Assembly (NCBI GenBank): GCA_965601455.1
Contig: OZ271831.1
Span: 4,774,001 to 4,838,000, forward strand
Source: JANQEU01 sp965601455
GTDB taxonomy: Bacteria; Bacteroidota; Bacteroidia; Cytophagales; Cyclobacteriaceae
DNA length: 64,000 nucleotides
Direction of reading: 5' to 3'
Part shown: one piece after another, positions 33,961 through 41,618 of the stretch
How positions within the stretch are numbered: the stretch's first letter is position 1
How the letters are laid out: each line of letters begins with the position of its first letter
Notes under the pieces: generated by a model
What the model was told of the DNA's origin: nothing
Databases searched by the model: none
Seen by the model: the letters and a program-made list of their open reading frames with translations, nothing else
Translations under genes and position numbers: made by a program

Positions 33961-35301
33961 ATGAAGAAATCCCGCGTCATATTGGCAATTGCATTGGTGC
34001 TGGTGGCAATTGCGAACACAACCACGACCTGGGTTGATCGCACACCTTATCATCAAATGGACTTTTATCAGAGGATGATGGAGCGATTGGATTCATTGTC
34101 CAATAATTTAACATCCGGCGAGTCAGACTCCTTGTACGTAGGATGGTCAAAAGTCTCCCTTACCCCACCTAATAGGCAACCATTGGCTGGTTATGGGGCT
34201 AGAGACCCAATGACTCTTTCCGGAATACATGACTCGGTTTTTGTAAGAACGGTGATTCTGACCAACAAGAATAATACGGTTGCGATGGTCAGTACCGAGT
34301 TGCTCATCAACCACCCTGAATTGATAAATCGTGTCACAGAAATTCTTACAACCCGTTCAGATGCAATACCATCAGGGAACATATTCTATACCGCAACACA
34401 TACACACTCAAGTGTTGGAGCATGGGCACCAGGAGTAGTTGGGAAGCTTTTTGCAGGAGATTATCTGGATTCCGTGGTAACCTGGTTGGCGCAGCGAGTT
34501 GTACAATCCATTGAAGAAGCGGAGAAAAACGTCGAGAAAGCAGGTATAGCTTTTGGAGAATTGTCTGTTCCCGATGGAGTCAGAAATCGGGTAGCTAAAG
34601 AAAAAGGGGATATTGATCCCTGGTTCAAGGTCATATTGATTGAAAGAGAGATGACAGATGGGGTTTTAGCGTCTTATGCCGCACATGCAACCTGTCTTTC
34701 ACATCGATGGACCGAAGTCTCAGGGGATTTCCCTGGAGTATTTTGCAGAAAGGTTAAAGCTGATTTCACCTCCTTTAGTGCCGGAGCGGTTGGAAGTATG
34801 TCTCCCCCTGGGGGTAAGCGAGGTTATGAAAAAGCTGAAAATCTAGGAGAGTCTCTTGCGGAACAGGTGCATCTACTGAAATCGTTGAATCCCGAATACA
34901 CTTACAAAACAGGGATACAAGCATCGAAAGTGAAGTTAGAACTCAGGGAGCCCGCAATTAAGCTATCAACGAATCTGACGCTACGTCCTTGGTTGGTAAA
35001 AAACGCTCTGGGTGAATATGAGTCTTATGTCTCTGTGGTCAAAATTGGTTCTACTCTATTCATCGGATTACCCTGCGATTTTTCAGGTGAGTTAGCATTG
35101 CCTTTATACTCCTACGCACGAAATAAAGATACTAACCTGGTAATTACCTCCTTTAATGGTGGTTATATTGGATACGTCCCGGATGATAGATGGTATGACT
35201 TGGATACTTATGAAACAAGAACGATGAGTTGGTATGGGTTTGACAATGGAGCCTATTTTACAGAGGTAGTTAAGCGAATAATTGATACCTATAGTCCATA
35301 A
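33961..35301 (+). CDS. Neutral ceramidase-like N-terminal domain hydrolase
   Basis: A 446-residue exported or membrane-anchored protein from the ATG at 33961 (hydrophobic helix VILAIALVLVAIAN); a TTG at 33913 would add 16 residues. The core matches the catalytic N-terminal domain of neutral/alkaline ceramidases: VGWSKVSLTPPNRQPLAGYG, ATHTHSSVGAWAP with the HxH metal site, and SAGAVGSMSPPGG where the nucleophilic Ser loop lies. The C-terminal immunoglobulin-like domain of full ceramidases is missing. Ceramide hydrolysis is possible, since many Bacteroidota make sphingolipids, but other amide substrates cannot be excluded. Confidence 0.88.
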   Translation: MKKSRVILAIALVLVAIANTTTTWVDRTPYHQMDFYQRMMERLDSLSNNLTSGESDSLYVGWSKVSLTPPNRQPLAGYGARDPMTLSGIHDSVFVRTVILTNKNNTVAMVSTELLINHPELINRVTEILTTRSDAIPSGNIFYTATHTHSSVGAWAPGVVGKLFAGDYLDSVVTWLAQRVVQSIEEAEKNVEKAGIAFGELSVPDGVRNRVAKEKGDIDPWFKVILIEREMTDGVLASYAAHATCLSHRWTEVSGDFPGVFCRKVKADFTSFSAGAVGSMSPPGGKRGYEKAENLGESLAEQVHLLKSLNPEYTYKTGIQASKVKLELREPAIKLSTNLTLRPWLVKNALGEYESYVSVVKIGSTLFIGLPCDFSGELALPLYSYARNKDTNLVITSFNGGYIGYVPDDRWYDLDTYETRTMSWYGFDNGAYFTEVVKRIIDTYSP

Positions 35302-35328
35302 CCGTGAGAGGAGTTGTTTATAGAAGTT

Positions 35329-35336
35329 TAAATTTG
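35329..35336 (+). promoter_or_regulatory. -7 promoter box upstream of the GH3 gene
   Basis: TAAATTTG matches TAnnTTTG exactly, 75 nt before the ATG at 35412. No convincing -33 element is present at the right distance, so this is a weak call. Confidence 0.3.
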
Positions 35337-35411
35337 GCATGGCCAGTAAAAGAACCCATAAAAAGTATCATTCCCGGCCATCACTAAAATGAATCCTAAG
35401 AAGAATTTACA

Positions 35412-36551
35412 ATGAAAAAATCGATTATCCTGACCTTATTTATAGCAGTTTCAATCACTCTTCCAGCTCAGAATCCAACTTTGGATGAAATGATAGGCCA
35501 AATGATTATGATAGGCCTTAACGACTTTACCAATGAAAACAACAGGCAAAATATTCTGAAGTTAATCGAAGAAGGTAAAGTAGGAGGTGTGGTCCTTTTT
35601 GAGAAGGATTTAGTTAAACAAGACACTCGTAGAGAATTAGTCTCAATGATAATGGCCTTACAGAAACAAGCACGAATTCCTTTGTTTGTATCAATTGATG
35701 AAGAGGGTGGAAGAGTGAATAGACTTAAATCAAAATATGGTTTTCCAAAGTCCGTATCTGCGGAATATCTTGGAACAGTTGACGATAAGGACACCACCCT
35801 ATTCTATGGTCGCCTTACTGCACAAAATTTATATGACCATGGAATCAACATAAACTTTGCTCCAAATGTTGATGTAAATATTAATCCCGAAAATCCTGTT
35901 ATTTCATCGAAAGAAAGAAGCTACTCCGAGGACTACAATTCTGTTGTCTTCCATGCCAGAAACTTCATACAAGCCCACAAGGCCTATGGTATAACCACAG
36001 TAATTAAGCACTTCCCAGGTCATGGTAGTAGTACAGCAGATTCGCATTATGGTGTAGCCGATGTATCAGACACCTGGGTCATCGAAGAGTTATACCCATA
36101 CAAGCAACTTATTGAATCTGGAGATGCTCAAGCAGTCATGACGGCGCATATTGTCAATCGAAGTTTGGATAGCAGAAAACTACCAGCCACTCTTTCAGAC
36201 AAGATCATAAGCGGGGTACTCCGTGGTATGCTAGGATTCGACGGAGTAGTATTTTCTGATGACATGCATATGGCTGCAATTTCCAAGCAGTACGGTTTTG
36301 AAGATGCTGTTGAATTAGGAGTGAAAGCAGGAGTAGATGTACTTATTTTCTCTAACAATGTTCTTGAAGATGAAAAAACCAATGGCGACGCCATTCACGC
36401 TGTCATTAAGGAAAAAGTTGAATCTGGTGAAATACGAAGAGAAAACATCGAGGAAAGCTATTACCGGATTATGGAGCTGAAAAAATCCATGGGCCTTACC
36501 TCCCCAGATTATAAAGAAAGTTTATCAGTTCGACTAAATCGCATAAATTGA
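35412..36551 (+). CDS. GH3 beta-N-acetylhexosaminidase (NagZ-like), exported
   Basis: A 379-residue glycoside hydrolase with a signal peptide (KKSIILTLFIAVSITLPAQ). The NagZ signature KHFPGHGSSTADSHYG carries the Asp-His general acid dyad, and the nucleophile is the Asp in FSDDMHM. NagZ removes GlcNAc from muropeptides. In enterobacteria it is cytosolic; here it is directed to the periplasm, so it would act on murein turnover products outside the cytoplasm. Upstream is the ceramidase-like gene and downstream, 7 nt later, a bestrophin. Confidence 0.93.
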   Translation: MKKSIILTLFIAVSITLPAQNPTLDEMIGQMIMIGLNDFTNENNRQNILKLIEEGKVGGVVLFEKDLVKQDTRRELVSMIMALQKQARIPLFVSIDEEGGRVNRLKSKYGFPKSVSAEYLGTVDDKDTTLFYGRLTAQNLYDHGININFAPNVDVNINPENPVISSKERSYSEDYNSVVFHARNFIQAHKAYGITTVIKHFPGHGSSTADSHYGVADVSDTWVIEELYPYKQLIESGDAQAVMTAHIVNRSLDSRKLPATLSDKIISGVLRGMLGFDGVVFSDDMHMAAISKQYGFEDAVELGVKAGVDVLIFSNNVLEDEKTNGDAIHAVIKEKVESGEIRRENIEESYYRIMELKKSMGLTSPDYKESLSVRLNRIN

Positions 36552-36558
36552 GGCTGAC

Positions 36559-37434
36559 ATGATTCAGTATAATCCGAAGTCCTGGATTTCATTAATATTC
36601 GACTTATACAGTCGTCACGTTTTCAGATCGCTATTTCCTTTAATGATGTTCATCGGTCTTTTCTGTGCATTTTTCTGTTTCATTATAGTGGATGTTCTCA
36701 GTATCCAATACGAAGGCACAATCGCCTTTCATTCTATTTTGGGAGTTATTTTGGGGCTATTTCTCGTATTACGTACAAATACGGCTTATGATCGGTGGTG
36801 GGAAGGAAGAAAGCTGTGGGGTAAGCTTGTAAATGATTGCAGAAATTTGGCGCTACGCATGAATGAATTTCTGGGGGATGATGATGTGAAGGACAAAGAG
36901 TTTTTCAGAAAAATGATTCCTAATGTACCGTTTGCCATGAAAGAGCATTTACGCGATAGCATTTTAGTAGGGGAAATGGATTTCATTGACGAAGAAATTA
37001 GAGAGAAGATTATCAAAAGTAAACATAGACCTAATCGCCTGGCTGGTTTGCTTTATGAGCGCGTTGATGAACTTTACAGAAACAAGAAAATTACCGGGGA
37101 GCAGCTTTTTCTAATTGATAAAGAGATTAAAGGGTTTACGGATATCATTGGAGCTTGTGAAAGAATAAAAAGTACTCCAATTCCATATGCTTATAGTATG
37201 TTTATTAAGAAGTTTCTCTTTATTTATTCAATTACTCTTCCGGTTAGCTTCGTTTGGGACTTTCGATATTGGGCAATCCCTATTGTGATGCTGACATTCT
37301 ACTTTTTGGTAAGTGTTGAGTTAATTGCTGAAGAAATCGAGGATCCCTTTGGAGAAGATATTAATGATCTTCCATTGAATACACTATGTATAAAAATAAA
37401 AAGGAATGTTTCAGAAATCTTATCTTCTTCCTGA
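36559..37434 (+). CDS. Bestrophin/UPF0187 family membrane channel protein
   Basis: A 291-residue membrane protein of the bacterial bestrophin family, which form pentameric ion channels. It shows the family pattern: HVFRSLFPLMMFIGLFCAFFCF, HSILGVILGLFLVLRTNTAYDRWWEGRKLWG, a cytoplasmic helical domain with ERIKSTPIPYAYSMFIKKFLFIY, and a final hydrophobic pair ending PFGEDINDLPL. Ion selectivity cannot be told from sequence. It begins 7 nt after the GH3 gene. Confidence 0.93.
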   Translation: MIQYNPKSWISLIFDLYSRHVFRSLFPLMMFIGLFCAFFCFIIVDVLSIQYEGTIAFHSILGVILGLFLVLRTNTAYDRWWEGRKLWGKLVNDCRNLALRMNEFLGDDDVKDKEFFRKMIPNVPFAMKEHLRDSILVGEMDFIDEEIREKIIKSKHRPNRLAGLLYERVDELYRNKKITGEQLFLIDKEIKGFTDIIGACERIKSTPIPYAYSMFIKKFLFIYSITLPVSFVWDFRYWAIPIVMLTFYFLVSVELIAEEIEDPFGEDINDLPLNTLCIKIKRNVSEILSSS

Positions 37435-37519
37435 ATTATAAATTAAGTTTATTTTTACATAGCTAATACCTAACCCTTTAAATACAGAAATCGATTTATC
37501 ACCAAAAAATTTTAACCAA

Positions 37520-38422
37520 ATGAAATTCAATTATCTAAAGGCATCGTCATTTCTTGTGGTAATTGGCTTGATCATGTTCTCCTGTGGAGGCGGTGGTAGC
37601 CAATCCACAGAATCAAGCGACGCAAGTGCTGACTTTGACGAAGCTTCAGATCAGATTATATCAGAAATTGATCAGGTGATCAGCGATCTTCCTCCTCCGT
37701 CAGAAGTTCCGTACTTGTTGATGGCAACTGGAAGTGATTACGATCCATCTTTGATCAATTCACTAGAAAATGTAGATTCATATTCAAATCCTGCATCTAA
37801 AGCAGCTTTGAATCTTGGAGTTTTTATCACAGATATTGGGTACTTATCCAGTTATGAAAAGGCTCAGGAAGCATTGGATTACATTTCAGCGTGTCAAAAA
37901 CTTGCTGAATCGCTAGGTGTCGCTTCGGCCATGGATTTGGAATTGCTTGGAAGGTTTGAAAGAAATCTATCCAATAAGGATTCATTGAAATCGGTAGTTG
38001 ACGACATACTAAGCAAGACTGGAAGTCAATTGGGTCAGCTGGATCAAATGCATGTTGCTGGATTAGTATTAACAGGCACCTATATTGAGGGATTATATGT
38101 TTCCACTAATTTGATAGCAAACTACCCGGACGATCTAGGTGAGGACATGAAGAATCTTATTCTTGAGCCGTTGATCAAAATTGTGATTGATCAAAAGGCA
38201 GCACTTGAAGACTTAATCACGGTCATGAATGACCTTTCAGATAACGCTGATGCAGCATCTGTATTGGATGATCTTAATGCTCTGAAAGCGATTTACGACG
38301 GAGAACTAGCGGCGGTATCGCAGCAAATCTCTGAAAACACCGGTGATCTAGTTATTACTGCAGATGTACTTGCAAGTCTAACGACCGAAGCAACCCGTAT
38401 TCGATCATCTTATACGGAATAA
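37520..38422 (+). CDS. Helical lipoprotein, function unknown
   Basis: A 300-residue lipoprotein: signal peptide ending MFSCGGGG, where the Cys is lipidated. A Ser/Asp/Glu-rich linker (about 25-50) leads into a mostly helical body with several Leu/Ile-rich amphipathic segments (YLSSYEKAQEALDYISACQKL, MKNLILEPLIKIVIDQ). I recognise no enzyme motif. Similar-looking helical lipoproteins are common in Cytophagales. It ends at a strong terminator, and no consensus promoter is seen in the 85 nt before it. Confidence 0.85.
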   Translation: MKFNYLKASSFLVVIGLIMFSCGGGGSQSTESSDASADFDEASDQIISEIDQVISDLPPPSEVPYLLMATGSDYDPSLINSLENVDSYSNPASKAALNLGVFITDIGYLSSYEKAQEALDYISACQKLAESLGVASAMDLELLGRFERNLSNKDSLKSVVDDILSKTGSQLGQLDQMHVAGLVLTGTYIEGLYVSTNLIANYPDDLGEDMKNLILEPLIKIVIDQKAALEDLITVMNDLSDNADAASVLDDLNALKAIYDGELAAVSQQISENTGDLVITADVLASLTTEATRIRSSYTE

Positions 38423-38453
38423 ATGTGGGAATCACTTTACTAAACCAAGAAAG

Positions 38454-38482
38454 CATCCGCCATCAGGCGGATGTTTTTTTTT
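38454..38482 (+). terminator. Strong intrinsic terminator between convergent lipoprotein and lipA genes
   Basis: CATCCGCC (38454-38461) pairs perfectly with GGCGGATG (38466-38473) across an ATCA loop, followed by a run of nine T. The minus-strand read gives a weaker T-tract (CTTTCTT), so it mainly stops the plus-strand transcript but may serve both directions. Confidence 0.9.
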
Positions 38483-38484
38483 GA

Positions 38485-39369
38485 TTAGATAGGAACGTTA
38501 ACGTGACGCTCTGCGTGATAGGAGGATCTGACTAAAGGTCCAGATTCTACATATTTTAGTCCACGTCGAAGCCCCTCTTCTCTGTACTTGTCGAATTGCT
38601 CCGGTGTGATGAATTCGGCAACCTCAATGTGCATTTTTGTTGGTTGCAGGTATTGGCCCAGAGTCAAAATATCGAGACCGTGCTCAACGAGGTCGTCCAT
38701 TGCCTTGTGAACTTCATCTGTCGTTTCACCAAGGCCTAACATAATCCCAGATTTTGTTCGCCGTTGGGCTTCCTTTGTAAGTTTTATTTGCTCGAGGCTT
38801 CTATTATACTTTGCCTGAGGACGTACCCTTCGATACAAGCGTTCAATAGTCTCCATATTATGCGAAACGACTTCCTGATTGGGTTCAATCATTCTGTAAA
38901 GCGCCTCCCAATTCCCCTTAACATCTGGGATTAGTGTTTCAATTGTGGTTGTGGGTGATAATTCCTTTACCTTCTTCACTGTTTGATACCAGATTTCAGC
39001 TCCCCGATCTTTTAATTCATCTCGATTGACGGAAGTTATTACCGCGTGTTTGACACCCATGGTTTTAATTGCTTCCGCTACCCGGATGGGTTCTTCCTCA
39101 TCGTATTCAGGGGGTCTCCCAGTCGCCACTGCGCAAAACGTGCAAGATCGGGTACAAACATTTCCCAAAATCATGAAGGTCGCGGTACCCGCCCCCCAGC
39201 ACTCTCCCATGTTCGGGCAATTTCCACTTTCACAAATGGTATGCAGCTTGTTCTCGTCGACAATTTTGCGGACCCTTGCGTATTCTTTTCCAATAGGTAG
39301 CTTAACTCTTAGCCAATCTGGTTTTTTGTTCTTCTTTACTTCTTGCGGTACTACCGGTAATTCTATCAT
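38485..39369 (-). CDS. lipA: Lipoyl synthase
   Basis: A 294-residue radical-SAM enzyme that inserts two sulfurs into octanoylated carrier proteins, including the E2 subunits served by the E1 encoded at 41598-43589. Both clusters are complete: CESGNCPNMGEC (C-X4-C-X5-C) and CTRSCTFC (C-X3-C-X2-C), with the C-terminal RSSY serine that holds the auxiliary cluster. Start is the ATG at 39369 (a TTG three bases upstream is also in frame). The outer-membrane protein gene ends 30 nt before it. Confidence 0.97.
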   Translation of the reverse strand: MIELPVVPQEVKKNKKPDWLRVKLPIGKEYARVRKIVDENKLHTICESGNCPNMGECWGAGTATFMILGNVCTRSCTFCAVATGRPPEYDEEEPIRVAEAIKTMGVKHAVITSVNRDELKDRGAEIWYQTVKKVKELSPTTTIETLIPDVKGNWEALYRMIEPNQEVVSHNMETIERLYRRVRPQAKYNRSLEQIKLTKEAQRRTKSGIMLGLGETTDEVHKAMDDLVEHGLDILTLGQYLQPTKMHIEVAEFITPEQFDKYREEGLRRGLKYVESGPLVRSSYHAERHVNVPI

Positions 39370-39399
39370 CAATTCGTCTATTTCAAGATTTAACTGTCC

Positions 39400-40107
39400 T
39401 TATCTTCTCGTTCCCCAGAAAAAGGTAAAAAAGGCGGAAGGATAAAATGCTCTGTTTTGTTGGGTAGGTACAATTATGATCTTACGGGCGTAAATCTCAG
39501 CTAAAACGCCAATCTCTACTCCGGCCACATTGTTTCTGAATGCACCAAACTCGAATGAAACCCCACTCTTAACATTGAGTCCTGGTACAATAGAAGCGTT
39601 ACCTAAGCCGCGAAAGATTTTTCCAGATCCATTTATTGCACCTAAACTGGGATATTTATCCGGGTCGTACTGAACATACTCACCTCCGGATGTTAGTACA
39701 TAATAGGGAGCCTCAAGTCCTAGTGTAAGCCCTCCAGCTGCGCCTGCACTGATTTGAACTCCTTGTTGAGGTGCTTTTTTGTAGAGTAATCTCTCCAGAC
39801 CATATTGTGTCCGGATTGCATACAAGTAGTTTCGCTTTCCCCAAATGAAGGATGTCCCGGTTTGTTGTGAGGTATATTTCTGTTCTTTGGGGTGTTTTAC
39901 GTTCATCAACTCTACCCCATACGTGGTGTATAATCGTTCACTTCTTATGCGGCTGTGTCGCAGGACGATACCACCAATTAGACCTCCGTTGCTGTTTTTA
40001 TTCACGCCCCATAGCCACTCCCTATTGTAATCGTAATCATCCTCCAATTGGCAAAAACCAACCATCGGAATCACAATAACAAACATGATCAAAATCGACC
40101 TTTTCAC
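39400..40107 (-). CDS. Predicted outer-membrane beta-barrel protein
   Basis: A 235-residue exported protein starting at a GTG (signal peptide KRSILIMFVIVIPMVGFCQ). The mature part has repeated strands (NGGLIGGIVLRHSRI, RLYTTYGVELMNV, LYAIRTQYGLERLL, GVQISAGAAGGLTLG) ending in the aromatic AFFTFFWGTRR, which is the usual form for a barrel C-terminus. I do not recognise a named family. Its relation to lipA, 30 nt downstream, may be only operonic. A promoter candidate lies at 40143-40173. Confidence 0.75.
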   Translation of the reverse strand: MKRSILIMFVIVIPMVGFCQLEDDYDYNREWLWGVNKNSNGGLIGGIVLRHSRIRSERLYTTYGVELMNVKHPKEQKYTSQQTGTSFIWGKRNYLYAIRTQYGLERLLYKKAPQQGVQISAGAAGGLTLGLEAPYYVLTSGGEYVQYDPDKYPSLGAINGSGKIFRGLGNASIVPGLNVKSGVSFEFGAFRNNVAGVEIGVLAEIYARKIIIVPTQQNRAFYPSAFFTFFWGTRR

Positions 40108-40142
40108 CGCCTACCTTTCTTTATTCTATTACAACGAGCTAA

Positions 40143-40173
40143 CAAAAATAATGGTTTAATCACGCATATAAAA
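40143..40173 (-). promoter_or_regulatory. Candidate promoter for the outer-membrane protein/lipA unit
   Basis: On the minus strand TTTT (40170-40173), 19 nt, then TATTTTTG (40143-40150): exact -7 box and one mismatch in the -33 box. Predicted start near 40136, about 29 nt before the GTG. Confidence 0.55.
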
Positions 40174-40341
40174 TCAATGTTTCTTGAGGACTTACAAACG
40201 GAAGCAATAATCACTATATCCAATAACAAGGTAATAGTTAATCACCCCACTCCCACTGACGGGTAAAGCGAGGCTGAGCTTTGAAAATAGTTCTCACTCA
40301 GATTTCCATTATTGTCCTTAGCTAGGAGAAACCTTTGGCTG
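40174..40341. other. Intergenic remainder between YtxJ end and the outer-membrane protein promoter
   Basis: About 170 bases without a credible reading frame. I see only short imperfect inverted repeats and no tract resembling an intrinsic terminator for the YtxJ transcript. Confidence 0.5.
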
Positions 40342-40677
40342 CTAATTCACTGATGATCTGATCTCGTCTAAATCAATTGCAAAGTGGGATGCCTCGTAAA
40401 CCACATTACCTTTACTCAGCACAATTGCCTGCGGTGACTCATGAGGTACATTCGTTTTTTCGCTGATGTAATTCGATATGTCTCTGTATCTGATAAGATC
40501 CAAATAATAGACCTTTATTCCATCCAGAGACTGTTTCTGTGCTTTTCTTTCTAAACGGTCAAGTGCTACAGCACTTATGCTGCAAGAGGTACTATGTTTG
40601 AAAATCAACGAAGAGCTGTCTGCATCCTGCAGAATTTCATTCACTTGCTCGATATCGGTTATTTGATTCCAGTTCAT
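40342..40677 (-). CDS. ytxJ: YtxJ-type bacilliredoxin-like protein (bacillithiol system)
   Basis: A 111-residue thioredoxin-fold protein of the YtxJ (BrxC) family, thought to reduce mixed disulfides between proteins and bacillithiol. It has a single active-site Cys in FKHSTSCSIS (monothiol), an ALDRLERKAQKQ helix, the VYYLDLIRYRDISNYI strand-helix and the HESPQAIVLSKGNVVYEASH segment containing the cis-Pro. The ATG at 40677 overlaps the preceding repeat-protein stop (TGATG), implying translational coupling. Partner genes bshC and ypdA lie at 57206-60281. Confidence 0.9.
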   Translation of the reverse strand: MNWNQITDIEQVNEILQDADSSSLIFKHSTSCSISAVALDRLERKAQKQSLDGIKVYYLDLIRYRDISNYISEKTNVPHESPQAIVLSKGNVVYEASHFAIDLDEIRSSVN

Positions 40678-41579
40678 CAATTATTCCAAATTTCCTTTTC
40701 CTTGCGATCGAATTTCGGTGTCGCAACTTTTCCGTTAACAGAGGAGCCTCCCAAATTGTTTCCCAGAGTGAAGTTCCCGATAGGAAGTCCGGTTTTGTAG
40801 TGCGTGTATCCCTGATCTCGTTTGGAGACTGACACCTCGGTTTTTTTGTACTTATATGGTCCAGTGAATGAATTTGCTTCGGTCTTCTTATCGAATAGGG
40901 CCAGGGACAAATACCAGCGGTTTGTCGTGAATTTGACCTTCTCAGAATACCTGTAATCAATTTTATACGAATACGGTTTGAACGGATGCGATGAAGCGGA
41001 AGCTCGAGGCTTTACTCGATACTTGTTATATGCAAAGGGTATGGGCATACTTCCTTCTCTGCTAGCAACCCGATGTTTGTTATACGGAAAAGGAATAGGC
41101 ATACTTCCTTCCCGGTGAGGGACTCGATGTTTTCGATAGGGAAAAGGAATGGGCATACTTCCCTGACTATGAGCAACTCTGTGGTCTTTGTAAGGAAAAG
41201 GTATTGGAAGGCTTCCTGGTCGATGAGGCACCTTGTAATCCTTGTATGGGAAAGGAATTGGAAGACTGCCTGTATGATGAGTAACCCTGTTCTTTTGGAA
41301 ATCGAATGGTATAGATTTACTATGATATCTTGGCTTGACCCGATGGTCATTGAAATCAAACGGATGCCCCGGTGAATACCGATGGCTTACTTTATTCTTA
41401 TTGTAGGAGAAAGGGCTTCCGGTCGCATTCTGTTTCTGTGATTTTTGAAAGAATAGAAAACCGGATTTTTCACCTTTAATGGTCATTAATCGGGCATCGC
41501 TATCCGTAATTAGTTGAGCCGAGACGGTATAGCCCAGCACCAGGAAAACCACAATAATGAAATGCCGAAAGATTTTCAT
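40677..41579 (-). CDS. Secreted tandem-repeat protein (18-residue GSMPIPFPYxKHRV repeats), function unknown
   Basis: A 300-residue exported protein with a clear signal peptide (FRHFIIVVFLVLGYTVSAQ). Residues about 54-193 consist of eight copies of a roughly 18-residue unit, five of them near-identical (GSMPIPFPYNKHRVASRE type) and three more degenerate at the N-terminal side. Each unit pairs a Pro/aromatic stretch with a basic K/H-R-V stretch, so the protein is strongly basic. The last 100 residues are also basic and aromatic, without Cys. I know of no named family. It overlaps ytxJ by TGATG and follows the fused E1 gene after 18 nt, but has its own promoter candidate. Confidence 0.85.
   Translation of the reverse strand: MKIFRHFIIVVFLVLGYTVSAQLITDSDARLMTIKGEKSGFLFFQKSQKQNATGSPFSYNKNKVSHRYSPGHPFDFNDHRVKPRYHSKSIPFDFQKNRVTHHTGSLPIPFPYKDYKVPHRPGSLPIPFPYKDHRVAHSQGSMPIPFPYRKHRVPHREGSMPIPFPYNKHRVASREGSMPIPFAYNKYRVKPRASASSHPFKPYSYKIDYRYSEKVKFTTNRWYLSLALFDKKTEANSFTGPYKYKKTEVSVSKRDQGYTHYKTGLPIGNFTLGNNLGGSSVNGKVATPKFDRKEKEIWNN
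41001..41420 (-). repeat. Coding tandem repeat with 54-bp period
   Basis: Five consecutive 54-bp units occupy 41001-41270 and encode residues 104-193 of the secreted protein; words such as GGCATACTTCC recur every 54 bp. Three older units of 15-18 codons continue to 41420. Because 54 is a multiple of three, copy number can change without breaking the frame. Confidence 0.9.
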
Positions 41580-41587
41580 CGAAAATT

Positions 41588-41618
41588 CAAAGGTACGTCA
41601 GTAAGAAAGAATATCAAC
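41588..41618 (-). promoter_or_regulatory. Promoter candidate for the tandem-repeat gene, within the end of E1
   Basis: On the minus strand GTTG (41615-41618), 19 nt, then TACCTTTG (41588-41595): perfect -7 box and one mismatch in the -33 box. The ATG follows 8 nt after the box, so the mRNA would have almost no leader. Confidence 0.6.

Noticed and set aside
35339..35381. ATGGCC and GGCCAT inverted words between the ceramidase-like and GH3 genes
   Set aside because: Arms of 6 bp around more than 30 nt of loop; too weak to call a structure.
39026..39445. 139-codon plus-strand open frame opposite lipA
   Set aside because: Antisense to all LipA cluster motifs; LipA is full length with complete Cys sets.
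41012..41375. Additional open frames on both strands across the tandem repeats
   Set aside because: A 54-bp period keeps several frames free of stops at once. Only the frame with the signal peptide and stop-start overlap to ytxJ is credible.
41001..41420. Regular 54-bp repeats considered as a CRISPR array
   Set aside because: Units are contiguous, code in one frame, have no unique spacers and lie inside a signal-peptide gene.
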